Source: Defluviitaleaceae bacterium (lineage in GTDB: Bacteria > Bacillota > Clostridia > Lachnospirales > WRAX01). Taken from it: a stretch of 63,899 nucleotides of DNA. Position numbers and translations under genes: made by a program. Where the stretch lies: the NCBI GenBank assembly GCA_009779935.1, contig WRAX01000012.1:1-63899 (forward strand), written 5' to 3'. The notes beneath the pieces were generated by a model. The model was not told where the DNA came from, did not search any database, and saw nothing but the letters and a program-made list of their open reading frames with translations. Shown here one piece after another: positions 45,162 to 55,756 of this stretch. Each line of letters opens with the position of its first letter. The first letter of the stretch is position 1.

Positions 45162-46373
45162 TTATAAATTATCCCCTGCGGGCATGTGGTATTTTTTACC
45201 AATATCATACAAAACGGCGCAATTACGCCCCATATTCTTGGCATCGTACAATGCTCTATCCGCCATGTTGTAGACAGTATCAGCATCCACAAAAGAATCG
45301 CACGGAATAGCATAAACACCAATGCTAACAGTAACCTTGTTATTTACCAGGGAATTTTCGTGGGTTATTTCCAGCCGACAAATACGCCTTTGGGCTTCCA
45401 ATACCACATTTTTCATCCTAATAGAATCTTCTTCAAACCAAAGCATGGCAAATTCTTCCCCACCAATCCTTGCGGCGTAAATACCTACTGCATCACGCAA
45501 GCCTCCCAACACTCCACCGATACTTCTCAAGCACTCATCCCCTGCAAGATGCCCGTAATGGTCATTATACTCCTTAAAATGGTCAATATCCAAAAGTGCA
45601 AGGCAGGCAAAGCGTCCGGTATTCTCGCAACTGCGGCTGTTTAGAAAGCGGTGAAAGGTAGCATCAAAATCCCTGCGGTTTCTAAGCCCTGTCAGTTCAT
45701 CCACCGTGCTTTCTTGTTGGAACTTGTCCCGCTCTTCTGCCAATGCCCTTTCATTGTGCACGGCTCGCATTTTATGTACACTTACCACCCAATTCATTAC
45801 AATGGCAATGGGTGCTGTGCCCATCACATTCATAATATCATAATTCCAATAAGGCGCATCCTTGAAAAGCACTGAAGACAGGACAAAAAATCCCGTTGCG
45901 GCAAGTATGATAAGCAAATTAAATGCTGGCGGTGCAGCAATTGTAACCATGCCGCACACCAAAAACACCATGACAATTGTTGCAGTGCCTTGGGGGTTGC
46001 TCCACACGCCCATATATACGCCCATGGTAACAATAGCAAAGTATTGAAAGATTATAAAGGCATAAATCGCCGTTTTGGAAACAGAAGCCGCCTTACGACG
46101 AATGCGGCTCATCCAAGCGGCAAAAATCGCTGCTGCCACACCCATGCCCAAATAAAAACTAATACTGCCCAGCTCTCTCGGGGTTAAATAATAAGCATCA
46201 CCACCTAAGGAGGCGATTATAGCAAAAGTTCCCTGCACAAAGCAAAAAATGGCAAGCCATGTACCGGCAATCCACAAACTTAGCAAATTGCCTACCATAA
46301 CTTTGTCGATCGACCTGTGATAGCCCTCACAGCCAAGCCCGTAATATCGCCATCCGCTCAAAATTTTGGTCAT
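45162..46373 (-). CDS. membrane-anchored diguanylate cyclase, paralogue A
   Basis: About six membrane helices in residues 20-205 (a MASE-like sensory module I cannot name), then a signature linker ALAEERDKFQQESTVDELTG leading into a GGDEF domain: LLDIDHFKEYNDHYGHLAGD and RIGGEEFAMLWFEED. The catalytic GGEEF is intact; the RxxD I-site is absent at the usual place. It has 403 residues with the start chosen at MTKIL, which is seven bases after AAGGAG and aligns with its neighbour; a start 15 codons upstream would be longer. The end is HMPAGDNL. Confidence 0.88.
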   Translation of the reverse strand: MTKILSGWRYYGLGCEGYHRSIDKVMVGNLLSLWIAGTWLAIFCFVQGTFAIIASLGGDAYYLTPRELGSISFYLGMGVAAAIFAAWMSRIRRKAASVSKTAIYAFIIFQYFAIVTMGVYMGVWSNPQGTATIVMVFLVCGMVTIAAPPAFNLLIILAATGFFVLSSVLFKDAPYWNYDIMNVMGTAPIAIVMNWVVSVHKMRAVHNERALAEERDKFQQESTVDELTGLRNRRDFDATFHRFLNSRSCENTGRFACLALLDIDHFKEYNDHYGHLAGDECLRSIGGVLGGLRDAVGIYAARIGGEEFAMLWFEEDSIRMKNVVLEAQRRICRLEITHENSLVNNKVTVSIGVYAIPCDSFVDADTVYNMADRALYDAKNMGRNCAVLYDIGKKYHMPAGDNL

Positions 46374-46427
46374 CAAACCGCTCCTTGTTTTTGCAGGTAA
46401 AGTTAGCCTATTTCGCATTGTGATTTG

Positions 46428-47627
46428 TTACTGGCTTGCCATGGCAGGCATGTGGTATTTATTACCTGCATCATATAAAATGGCGCAATTACGCCCCATA
46501 TCCTTGGCATCATACAATGCTCTATCTGTCATGTTGTAGATTGTTTCAGTGTCCAAAAGGGAGTCACATGGGATGGCGTAAACCCCAATGCTTACAGTCA
46601 CATTATCACTTACGGGGGATTTTTCGTGGGGTATTTCCAATCGCCCAATGCGCCATTGGGCTTCCGCCACCACATTTTGCATCCTAACAGAGTCTTCTTC
46701 AAACCAAAGCAGTGCAAATTCTTCCCCGCCAACCCTTGCGGTGTAAACGCCCACTGTGTCACGCAAATCTCCCAAGGCTTCGCCTATTTTTTTCAAACAT
46801 TCGTCCCCTGCCGCATGGCCGTAGTGGTCATTATACTCCTTAAAATGGTCGATATCCAAAAGGGCAAGGCAGGCAAAACGCCCGGTATCCGTACAACGCC
46901 GGTTGTTTAAAAAACGATTAAAGGTGGCATCAAAATCCCTGCGGTTTCTAAGCCCTGTCAGTTCATCCACAGTGCTTTCTTGTTGGAACTTGTCCCGCTC
47001 TTCTGCCAACGCCCGCTCGTTATTAACGGCTCGCATCTTGTAAACGTTTACAAGCCAGTTAAAAACAATTGTTGCAGGAACCACAGCAGATAGGCTTAAT
47101 ACGTTTTGCAGCCAAAACTCATAGCTTTTTGTTGCCATAGAAAGAACAGAAAATAAAACGGCGGAGCTTAAAATTATTGCAAGGTTAAACCACGGCATAG
47201 CAACTATAGCAATGTTTATGCAGACAAAAACGCCCACCAAAATCGAAAAGGGTGCTCCGTCGCCCAATAAAATACCGATGTGTATTGCTCCAAAAATTAC
47301 AACCGAATATAGTAAAATTATTTTGAAACAAACAGCAAGATGGCTTATTTTAAGACCTTTTTCAGCCTTACGGTGCAGCCGATAATGATAAAAAGAGAAG
47401 GCGGTGCATACAGCAGACATGATGAAATACAATACCCAGTCATTACGTTGGGGCATCCCCGACTGCCTATACATAAAGACCACACCAAATACAAAGTAAA
47501 AAATGGCCGCCCACAAACTCACAATCCATAGGCTGAACAGATTACTCAGCACAACCTTTCCAATGGACTTAAAATAGTCCTCACGGGTAAAGCCGTAGTA
47601 TCGCCATCCATTAAAAAGTTTTATCAT
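46428..47627 (-). CDS. membrane-anchored diguanylate cyclase, paralogue B
   Basis: Close paralogue of gene A: MIKLFNGWRYYGFTREDYFK start against MTKILSGWRYYGLGCEGYH, the same linker, and GGDEF with LLDIDHFKEYNDHYGHAAGD and RVGGEEFALLWFEED. The membrane half is more diverged than the cyclase half. AAGGAG precedes the ATG. Placed 54 bases upstream of gene A, so the pair looks like a tandem duplication within one transcript. Confidence 0.88.
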   Translation of the reverse strand: MIKLFNGWRYYGFTREDYFKSIGKVVLSNLFSLWIVSLWAAIFYFVFGVVFMYRQSGMPQRNDWVLYFIMSAVCTAFSFYHYRLHRKAEKGLKISHLAVCFKIILLYSVVIFGAIHIGILLGDGAPFSILVGVFVCINIAIVAMPWFNLAIILSSAVLFSVLSMATKSYEFWLQNVLSLSAVVPATIVFNWLVNVYKMRAVNNERALAEERDKFQQESTVDELTGLRNRRDFDATFNRFLNNRRCTDTGRFACLALLDIDHFKEYNDHYGHAAGDECLKKIGEALGDLRDTVGVYTARVGGEEFALLWFEEDSVRMQNVVAEAQWRIGRLEIPHEKSPVSDNVTVSIGVYAIPCDSLLDTETIYNMTDRALYDAKDMGRNCAILYDAGNKYHMPAMASQ

Positions 47628-47705
47628 AAAACCTACTCCTTATTTTTGAAGGCAAAGTAAATGTCGTTTAGGTATCAGTGGCAGAGTTTCGCTTAAACTT
47701 ATTTG

Positions 47706-49225
<1,520 letters not shown>

Positions 49226-49271
49226 ACTTTTCCTCTCCTTCACTTCTTCTGTTGTAATAAAAACCACAAAA

Positions 49272-49796
49272 TCACTCCTCTTCCCTTGGTTTGGCATTTG
49301 CCATGCGGCATAACGACCATTTTAGGGTTGATTTTTGTATCACATCCGCCAAGTGCCATAAATTACCCAGTAAGCGAACTTCCACGCCCTTTTCAAACAA
49401 TGCGCTAATGGGATTATTAATTTCTGTGACATATAAGGGACTTTCCGCCCACTGGCTTACATAATAACCTGCAACCTCATCTTGAAGGTAAAAATTGGCG
49501 GGGTCAAATTGGTATAGATACAGTTTTGTTTGCATTGCTCTTTCAAGCCATCCATGTTCAATTGCCACACAGTGTTTATGGGTTGGTGTTAAAAGCCTGC
49601 CAATATCTTCCTGCGTGGAGCTTTCACCCGCATAAAACGCAACCCTTGGGCACTGCCTTGGCGTAAGAAAATTAGGCAATCGGCACTCATCTATCGCCCA
49701 AACCAGTTTCACATTTTTATCCAAATCATCCCTTGTTGGGGTGCGTGGGTAAAAAGTGGTGATATTCAGCTCTTCACTAACGTGAAATAGTTTCAT
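49272..49796 (-). CDS. DUF6886-like protein
   Basis: 174 residues, starting MKLFHVSEELNITTFYPRTP, the pattern of a conserved family of unknown function (DUF6886), then LVWAIDECRLPNFLTPRQCP and a middle YLYQFDPANFYLQDEVAGYY. No membrane part. It sits between the decayed GNAT gene and the small ORF before eno. Confidence 0.7.
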   Translation of the reverse strand: MKLFHVSEELNITTFYPRTPTRDDLDKNVKLVWAIDECRLPNFLTPRQCPRVAFYAGESSTQEDIGRLLTPTHKHCVAIEHGWLERAMQTKLYLYQFDPANFYLQDEVAGYYVSQWAESPLYVTEINNPISALFEKGVEVRLLGNLWHLADVIQKSTLKWSLCRMANAKPREEE

Positions 49797-49898
49797 AACT
49801 TCTCCCCGATGCTATTAAAAGTAAAATTTAACTAATCTATGCTTGCAACATTTTTGGATATTATGCCATAATCCACAACCCCAAAACCAACAATATTG

Positions 49899-50435
49899 CT
49901 ACAATACTTTGCAATATATATTTCCACATCCCTCCCGTACGCCATCACGTATTTGCTTTATAGAAGCATCAAGAAAATCTTCACTTAAATTTAGAATTTC
50001 AATATCTTTGTTAATAACTGCCAATTTTAGACTTAAAACCTTTTTATGCTCCCGCATCACGCCTTTGTGTGTATAAATTGCAAAATATGCTTACTTTTCC
50101 ATCCTTGTAAAGCTATCAAGGTAGTGGCTGATAAAAAACTCGTCACTTGTGGCACAAGTGCATTTGTCACTTCTTCATTTTTTTGGTGCGTGCAAAAATC
50201 TCCTGCGACCGGCCTGCATAATTTGGCATCACATAAAACAGCGTAAGCGTGTTGGTATTGTGTACGGCAAAAAAGCCAACAATTTCGCCGTCCCGCGTCA
50301 TCTTATAGTGGTTTGCTTCAAGTACATGCTCTTCCTAATAAGAATCCACCGTGGTATTGTTTGTGGTAATTTAATTTGTGACCAATAGTGATATTTCTGC
50401 CCATTCCAGGGTTCAAGCATGATTTTTTCACTCAA
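49899..50435 (-). pseudogene. decayed GNAT-type acetyltransferase gene
   Basis: A reading begins at a TTG at 50435 (MSEKIMLEPWNGQKYHYW), eight bases after GGAGG, but only 33 or so codons stay in frame. The rest shifts frame near 50345 to EEHVLEANHYKMTRDGEIVG and FFAVHNTNTLTLFYVMPN, shifts again at an A7 run near 50180, and continues as DEFFISHYLDSFTRMEK, a stop, AYFAIYTHKGVM and onward to the end at 49899. The middle block has the GNAT look (YKMTRDGEIVGFFAVH is the typical beta-strand pair), and the C-terminal block is consistent. At least two frameshifts and one in-frame stop make it inactive, unless sequencing errors are responsible. Confidence 0.7.
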
Positions 50436-50438
50436 CCC

Positions 50439-52373
50439 TTACACCTCCGAAACCAGCTTTATAAAGGCATCCGCATCCACATGCAAAGTTAGTTGGGAAT
50501 GAAAAGGCAGTGCGGCTGGTTCCCACACACCATTTTCTATGCGTGACATATCTAAAATTGCCTCCATAGACCTTGCTCCGTGGTGAAATTTCGGGACATT
50601 TAGCATGGCTTTGATGATGGATGGGCTGACCGCATCTGGGCTTTTTAGCTTTCTGGCACACAAGCTTCGCAAAAGTAGCGCCCTTCGTAAAATGTAATTT
50701 TTGTCGTTCTCGCTTCTTGGGTTTGGTCCGAGAATACTAATTGTACCACGTAGGCGACTTAAAAAGTCAGGTCCTTTCACGTTTTTGAAGACATCAGCAT
50801 CACTTGGACTTGCAAATTCCTCAAAATTTGCCGATGTGCCGCCTGCAAATACCAAAATACATTTGCCTATGGGATGCTCGCTGTTACCATCCCTAAAACG
50901 CCCGTCCTGCATGGGCATCAGAAATGATTTAACCCAGCCGAGGGCAACCCCGTCTTTATCCGAATCAAATTCATCAAAGAAAACCAGCGGCAACTTACCT
51001 TCCAACACCACATCCCGCACCCGCTGGAAAGCCGCCACCAAATCCGATAAATCGGTGAATTGTGACACATTAAATTCCAACTTATGCACCCTTCCGGGAA
51101 GGATATTTTTAGCAATCTCCGTCACACCAAAGGACTTGCCAGAACCTGGAGAGCCAAAAACCGCAATACTTAGCGGTCGCACGCTATCCCCTGACGCATA
51201 ACCTAAAATCAAATTGCGGATGTTTTGGTAACTTTCAATTTCCCAGCGGTCTATGGTTGTCAAGTTGCCAAAAGACAATTGTGGCAAGCCTTCGATAATC
51301 GCAGACCCTTGTTGCACATAGTCAAAAGCCACATCTTCCAGCCGTTTGTTGCCCACATTGTCGGTGATAATCCAGTCATCTGGTACAGTTATCAGACCAC
51401 CAACTTCCTTCAGAGGTATTGAAAAAGCGTCCCAGTTTCTGCCTGCATTAGTAACGGATATATTCATATCGCTTTCGCCGTCTTTCACTTGAAAGCCTGT
51501 TAATACTATGTTTTCGCCCAATTCCAAAAGTGCTCTAACACCGGCACATCCCTGTTTTATGATGTCGTCTGAGGTTTTATTGTTTTTCAAAATATCAATG
51601 AATGGCTCTGGGCTAATCAGCATCATGGAAACAACTATGGTAAATGCGTGGTCGGATGTGCCGAAACGCTTTTCTTTGATATGCCCTTCCGATCCACCAT
51701 GAGTAAGTATCAAAGATGCTTTTAGCTCATTGTTTATGTTGGTAATCAACACGGCTCCGTCAAATTCAAAAGCTACAATTATTGCACGTGCTGACAGCAA
51801 GTGCTTTATAGCGGTATTTGTTTGGATTTCACGGATAAGCTCTGTTGTGGTACGCTCCCAAGAAATTTGACGGCTTATCATTGCCCCTGACGAGCGAAGT
51901 GCGTTGGCGGACAAAAACAGCAGGCAATTGTTAGCAACTTTGCTTAATTGCTCGGCTTCTGGCACGGTTTTTTCGGAAGCCCATAAAACAGGACAATCCA
52001 CATTGGGCAGATCCAAACCACCATAACCTTCGTCAAATACAAACAAAACATCGGGCTTATCGGGGATGTCAGAAAAAATATTGTTTGGCGTTGTACCTTC
52101 TTTATGTCCTAAAATACGGCTAACAGCGTAGTAATGTTCACCATCTTCTCTGTTATAACGGCTCATCTCCACATATGTGCGACGATATAAAACCTCATTT
52201 ATATCTAAAATACCTGTATTGTATGTTGCAGCATCGCCTTCTGTGGTGGTACGGCTTTCTATTATTTGGCATATGGTGCGTATCCCACCATATACTGGTT
52301 GTTGCGTATAAATGCCGCCCACATCGTACCCAATAATAAAATTGTGTGCATGACCATAATATCCAATTTTCAT
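50439..52373 (-). CDS. two-part protein: sugar-kinase-like N-terminal half and AAA-type ATPase C-terminal half
   Basis: 644 residues. The first ~340 residues resemble a PfkB/ribokinase-like fold: MKIGYYGHAHNFIIGYDVGG start, a middle ANALRSSGAMISRQISWERT and FEFDGAVLITN. The last ~250 form a P-loop ATPase: Walker A GSPGSGKS (407-414), Walker B LVFFDEFD (463-470), a sensor-like ILVFAGGTSANFEEF and FLSRLRG with an arginine-finger-like position. The combination is reminiscent of ATPases found with RyR-type domains in conflict or nucleotide-signalling systems, but no RyR domain is encoded here. It starts behind GGGGGAAG, 11 bases after the tpiA stop, as part of the glycolytic operon. Function unknown. 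Confidence 0.7.
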   Translation of the reverse strand: MKIGYYGHAHNFIIGYDVGGIYTQQPVYGGIRTICQIIESRTTTEGDAATYNTGILDINEVLYRRTYVEMSRYNREDGEHYYAVSRILGHKEGTTPNNIFSDIPDKPDVLFVFDEGYGGLDLPNVDCPVLWASEKTVPEAEQLSKVANNCLLFLSANALRSSGAMISRQISWERTTTELIREIQTNTAIKHLLSARAIIVAFEFDGAVLITNINNELKASLILTHGGSEGHIKEKRFGTSDHAFTIVVSMMLISPEPFIDILKNNKTSDDIIKQGCAGVRALLELGENIVLTGFQVKDGESDMNISVTNAGRNWDAFSIPLKEVGGLITVPDDWIITDNVGNKRLEDVAFDYVQQGSAIIEGLPQLSFGNLTTIDRWEIESYQNIRNLILGYASGDSVRPLSIAVFGSPGSGKSFGVTEIAKNILPGRVHKLEFNVSQFTDLSDLVAAFQRVRDVVLEGKLPLVFFDEFDSDKDGVALGWVKSFLMPMQDGRFRDGNSEHPIGKCILVFAGGTSANFEEFASPSDADVFKNVKGPDFLSRLRGTISILGPNPRSENDKNYILRRALLLRSLCARKLKSPDAVSPSIIKAMLNVPKFHHGARSMEAILDMSRIENGVWEPAALPFHSQLTLHVDADAFIKLVSEV

Positions 52374-52384
52374 GCAACTTCCCC

Positions 52385-53134
52385 CTACTGGTTATATTTT
52401 ACAATCTTCTCAAAATCATCAGTCAGGGATGCGCCGCCCACCAACGCCCCGTCAATATTGGGCTGGGCGAACAGTTGGCTGGCGTTACTGGCTGTCACAC
52501 TTCCGCCGTATTGTATGCGGATTTGCTGTGCGGTCTGCTGGTCATAAATTTTGGCAAGAACTTGACGTATGCCAGCACAGGCTTCCTCTGCCTGCTCTGT
52601 GGTGGCGGTTTTGCCTGTGCCAATTGCCCAAATGGGTTCATAAGCAATTACGATTTTGGTGGCATCTGATGCAGAAATATCGGCTAAAGCCAGCTTTACC
52701 TGCATACGTATATGCTCCATGGTGACACCTTGCTCACGCTGGGCAAGGCTTTCACCACAGCACACAATAGGGATAAGCCCAGCGGATAGGGCTTTTTTGG
52801 TCTTTTTGTTTACGGTTTCGTCTGTTTCGTTAAAATATGCACGTCTTTCACTATGCCCGATGATTACATATTCTACACCAAAATGTGCAAGCATTGGGGC
52901 GGATATTTCACCAGTGTATGCCCCAGCATCTTCAAAGTGCATATTTTGTACGCCAAGTGACACGCTTGTGGGCTTTGTTGCACCACTTACAGGACACAGC
53001 ATCACAAATGGCACGCAGAAAACCACATCCACATCAGGTGTGTCACATCTAACCGCCATGTCGGCGGCAAAAGCCTTGCCCTCCAGCGGAACCTTGTTCA
53101 TTTTCCAGTTACCGGCAATTATTTTTTTACGCAT
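52385..53134 (-). CDS. tpiA: triosephosphate isomerase
   Basis: Interconverts dihydroxyacetone phosphate and glyceraldehyde 3-phosphate. Catalytic Lys in AGNWKMNK, His in IIGHSERRAYF, Glu in AYEPIWAIGTGK, and the C-terminal IQYGGSVTASNA phosphate loop are intact. 249 residues. Follows the zinc-ribbon gene by about 150 bases, a gap with no other recognisable feature. Confidence 0.98.
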   Translation of the reverse strand: MRKKIIAGNWKMNKVPLEGKAFAADMAVRCDTPDVDVVFCVPFVMLCPVSGATKPTSVSLGVQNMHFEDAGAYTGEISAPMLAHFGVEYVIIGHSERRAYFNETDETVNKKTKKALSAGLIPIVCCGESLAQREQGVTMEHIRMQVKLALADISASDATKIVIAYEPIWAIGTGKTATTEQAEEACAGIRQVLAKIYDQQTAQQIRIQYGGSVTASNASQLFAQPNIDGALVGGASLTDDFEKIVKYNQ

Positions 53135-53284
53135 AATATTCTTCCCCCGTTATAGTTTCTTCGCTTTGAAAAGTACAAAAGTTGCCGTCTATCTAATTGC
53201 AGTGTAGCTTAGTTGGTCTGCTACGGCATATGGCTCGCCGGCACATTAACCTGGTTCATTTCATATATTCTTCACTGCATGCAG

Positions 53285-53581
53285 TTATGATTTCCTAGTC
53301 CATAGGTCATCTTTGCTCTTTTTCTTCCTTGCTTTTGGCGGCTTTGTGGGGAATTGAGCAAAAACCTTCTCACAAGTGGCACAATGGTATGATTTATGAT
53401 AATATCCATCGTTTGAGCTTTTGATATCTATAAACTTTCGGCTTACCCATGCACGAAAGCCCTTTTCTTCAAATTGCGACTCACCCGCCCAGCGTAAATA
53501 CGCTACGGGCATGGTTCCCACCGCATAGGCTTGAAAGCGGCCTTTTTCCATTTCACTGTTGCAATATGGACATATTGTCAT
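53285..53581 (-). CDS. small zinc-ribbon protein (DUF6487-like)
   Basis: 98 residues. MTICPYCNSEMEKGRFQAYA start, then YHKSYHCATCEKVFAQFPTK: CPYC and CATC pairs predict one zinc site. Similar to small clostridial proteins of the DUF6487 type, which have no known role. The start was chosen at MTICPY because GGAGG lies ten bases upstream; a longer reading of 128 residues would overlap pgk. Encoded between pgk and tpiA. Confidence 0.7.
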   Translation of the reverse strand: MTICPYCNSEMEKGRFQAYAVGTMPVAYLRWAGESQFEEKGFRAWVSRKFIDIKSSNDGYYHKSYHCATCEKVFAQFPTKPPKARKKKSKDDLWTRKS

Positions 53582-53600
53582 AAAAGCAATCCTCCGTTTA

Positions 53601-54848
53601 TCAGCTGCATCCACAGCCGCATCGTCTTTGCGGTGCCGGCCTGTCCCCTTGCCTATCGTCAATGGCGGCAACGCCGGGCAGTTGCTTGCCTTCCAAAAAT
53701 TCCAAGCTTGCGCCGCCGCCTGTGGAAATATGGGTCATTTGCTTGCCAAAGCCCAAAATATTTACCGCCGCCGCACTATCGCCGCCGCCAATGATTGTTA
53801 TCGCATCGGTCGCATCCGCCATTGCCTGCGCCACGGCAATTGTGCCGCCCGCAAAATTCTCAAATTCAAAAACACCCATTGGGCCATTCCAAATAACGGT
53901 TTTAGCTGATTTTATGGCATCGCCAAAAATTATTCGTGTTTTTTCGCCTATGTCCAATCCCTGCCAGTTGGCCGGGATTTGGCTGCTGTCCACGGTCTTA
54001 AAGTCCGCATCTTTGGCAAATCTATCAGCAATAACTGTGTCCACAGGCAAAAGCAGGGCAACACCCTTTAACTTTGCCTTATCCATCATTTCCCTTGCAT
54101 AATCAATCTTATCAGCTTCCAAAAGGGATTGACCCACACCATGCCCTTGTGCCGCCAAAAACGTGTATGCCATGCCGCCGCCAATAATAAGCGTGTCAAC
54201 CTTGTCCAGCAAATTGTTGATGACGGCAATTTTATCACTAACCTTTGCGCCGCCCAATATGGCCACAAAGGGGCGCTCGGGGCTTTCCACGGCATTTCCT
54301 ATAAAGTCAATTTCTTTGTCCATCAAATATCCCACGGCAGTTTCTTCCACAAACGCCCCTGCCCCAACAGTGGAGCAATGCGAACGATGGGATGCCCCAA
54401 AAGCATCCATCACAAAAATATCCGCAAGACTTGCAAGTTCCTTAGAAAAGTTTTCCTCATTTTTGGTTTCTTCGGCACGGAAGCGGGTGTTTTCCAACAA
54501 AATCACATCACCATCCTTCATATCCGCCACCGCATTACGAGCATTTTCGCCAACAACTTCATCATCGCAAGCAAAGGGCACATCCATATGTAAAAGCCGG
54601 GAAAGCCGCTGCGCCACGGGCTTTAATGTAAATTTGGCATCCACACCCTTAGGTTTTCCCATATGGGAGCACAAAATCACCCTCGCCCCTCGCCCTGACA
54701 AGGCCATAATAGTGGGCAAAGCCGCACGTATACGTACATCATCTGTAATTTCGCCATTTTCCATGGGTACATTAAAATCACAACGCAACAAAACCCGCTT
54801 GCCCGCCACAGAGCTTTGTAAGTCATCAATATTTTTTTTATTTAACAT
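53601..54848 (-). CDS. pgk: phosphoglycerate kinase with a short extra tail
   Basis: 1,3-bisphosphoglycerate plus ADP to 3-phosphoglycerate plus [58 protein letters not shown], and [20 protein letters not shown] are as expected. PGK normally ends just after that block; this protein continues with [20 protein letters not shown], about 17 residues rich in Arg and Cys. 415 residues. GGGGAG precedes the ATG at 54848; a start seven codons upstream has weaker support. First gene of the glycolytic run. Confidence 0.97.
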   Translation of the reverse strand: MLNKKNIDDLQSSVAGKRVLLRCDFNVPMENGEITDDVRIRAALPTIMALSGRGARVILCSHMGKPKGVDAKFTLKPVAQRLSRLLHMDVPFACDDEVVGENARNAVADMKDGDVILLENTRFRAEETKNEENFSKELASLADIFVMDAFGASHRSHCSTVGAGAFVEETAVGYLMDKEIDFIGNAVESPERPFVAILGGAKVSDKIAVINNLLDKVDTLIIGGGMAYTFLAAQGHGVGQSLLEADKIDYAREMMDKAKLKGVALLLPVDTVIADRFAKDADFKTVDSSQIPANWQGLDIGEKTRIIFGDAIKSAKTVIWNGPMGVFEFENFAGGTIAVAQAMADATDAITIIGGGDSAAAVNILGFGKQMTHISTGGGASLEFLEGKQLPGVAAIDDRQGDRPAPQRRCGCGCS

Positions 54849-54934
54849 TTTCGCAACTCCCCTTTTCATTTTGGGCTATTCATTGTATAATTTTAGCATA
54901 ACCACCGCCGCAAATCAAGGAGGATTTCATTATA

Positions 54935-55744
54935 ATGATAAAATTTGACTATCACACCCACACAAACCATAGTTTTGACTCATCCGCTACCGTTGATGGC
55001 ATGGTGCAAAGGGCAATTTCGCTTGGTTTAGAAGAATATGCAATAACCGACCATATCGACTTTACTTGGCCGGACTGCCGCATAATAAGCCCCCACGGCA
55101 TAGCTGCTAATGTGAAGGCGATGCAGGCAGCAAAGGAAAGGTATGCAGACCAAATTAAAATCCTTGTAGGTGTGGAATTTGGCCTGCGCCCCGATTGTGA
55201 GGAAGCCGCCGCCAAAATCGCCAAAGCTTATGATTTTGACATCGTCATCGGCTCCATGCACGAAATTAACGGTAGTGATTTTTATTACCCCGAATTGCAT
55301 AAAGGGCGCACTAAGCATGAGGTTTTTCAGCTATATTTTGAAAATGCACTGGAAACCGTCATAGCCTGCGATAGTTTTGATATTTTGGGGCATTTGGATT
55401 ATGTAGAACGTTATGCACGCTTCCCCGATAAAACCTTGCACCACGCCGATTATCGGGAAATTGTGGATGAAATTTTGAAGGTAATAATCCGCAAAGATAA
55501 AGGTATCGAAATTAACACATCGGGCTTTGCCTACGGGCTTGGGCGCACCCACCCGCAAGTTGGCATCGTAAAGCGTTATCGGGAGCTTGGCGGCGAAATT
55601 ATTACCGTGGGCAGCGATACCCACAAGCCCGAAAATATAGCACATAGTTTTGACAAAGCTTATGAAGTGCTTAAAGAGGCGGGTTTTAACCACATAACCC
55701 GCTTTTGCAAGCGCAAACCTATATTAACGCCACTTAAAAAATAA
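54935..55744 (+). CDS. PHP-type histidinol-phosphatase (HisJ/HisK-like)
   Basis: Trinuclear-metal phosphatase of the PHP family: [20 protein letters not shown] start, [59 protein letters not shown] and [15 protein letters not shown], which supply the His/Asp ligands. 269 residues. No other histidine biosynthesis genes are adjacent, so a different phosphoester is possible. AAGGAGG precedes the ATG; the gene is divergent from pgk. Confidence 0.88.
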   Translation: MIKFDYHTHTNHSFDSSATVDGMVQRAISLGLEEYAITDHIDFTWPDCRIISPHGIAANVKAMQAAKERYADQIKILVGVEFGLRPDCEEAAAKIAKAYDFDIVIGSMHEINGSDFYYPELHKGRTKHEVFQLYFENALETVIACDSFDILGHLDYVERYARFPDKTLHHADYREIVDEILKVIIRKDKGIEINTSGFAYGLGRTHPQVGIVKRYRELGGEIITVGSDTHKPENIAHSFDKAYEVLKEAGFNHITRFCKRKPILTPLKK

Positions 55745-55756
55745 AGGAGATTGTTG

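Noticed and set aside
53135-53284. Possible RNA gene between tpiA and the zinc-ribbon gene
   Set aside because: No stable stem or conserved tRNA elements visible in the 150 bases.
54163-54948. 261-residue plus-strand open frame
   Set aside because: Antisense to pgk; pgk is certain from its motifs.
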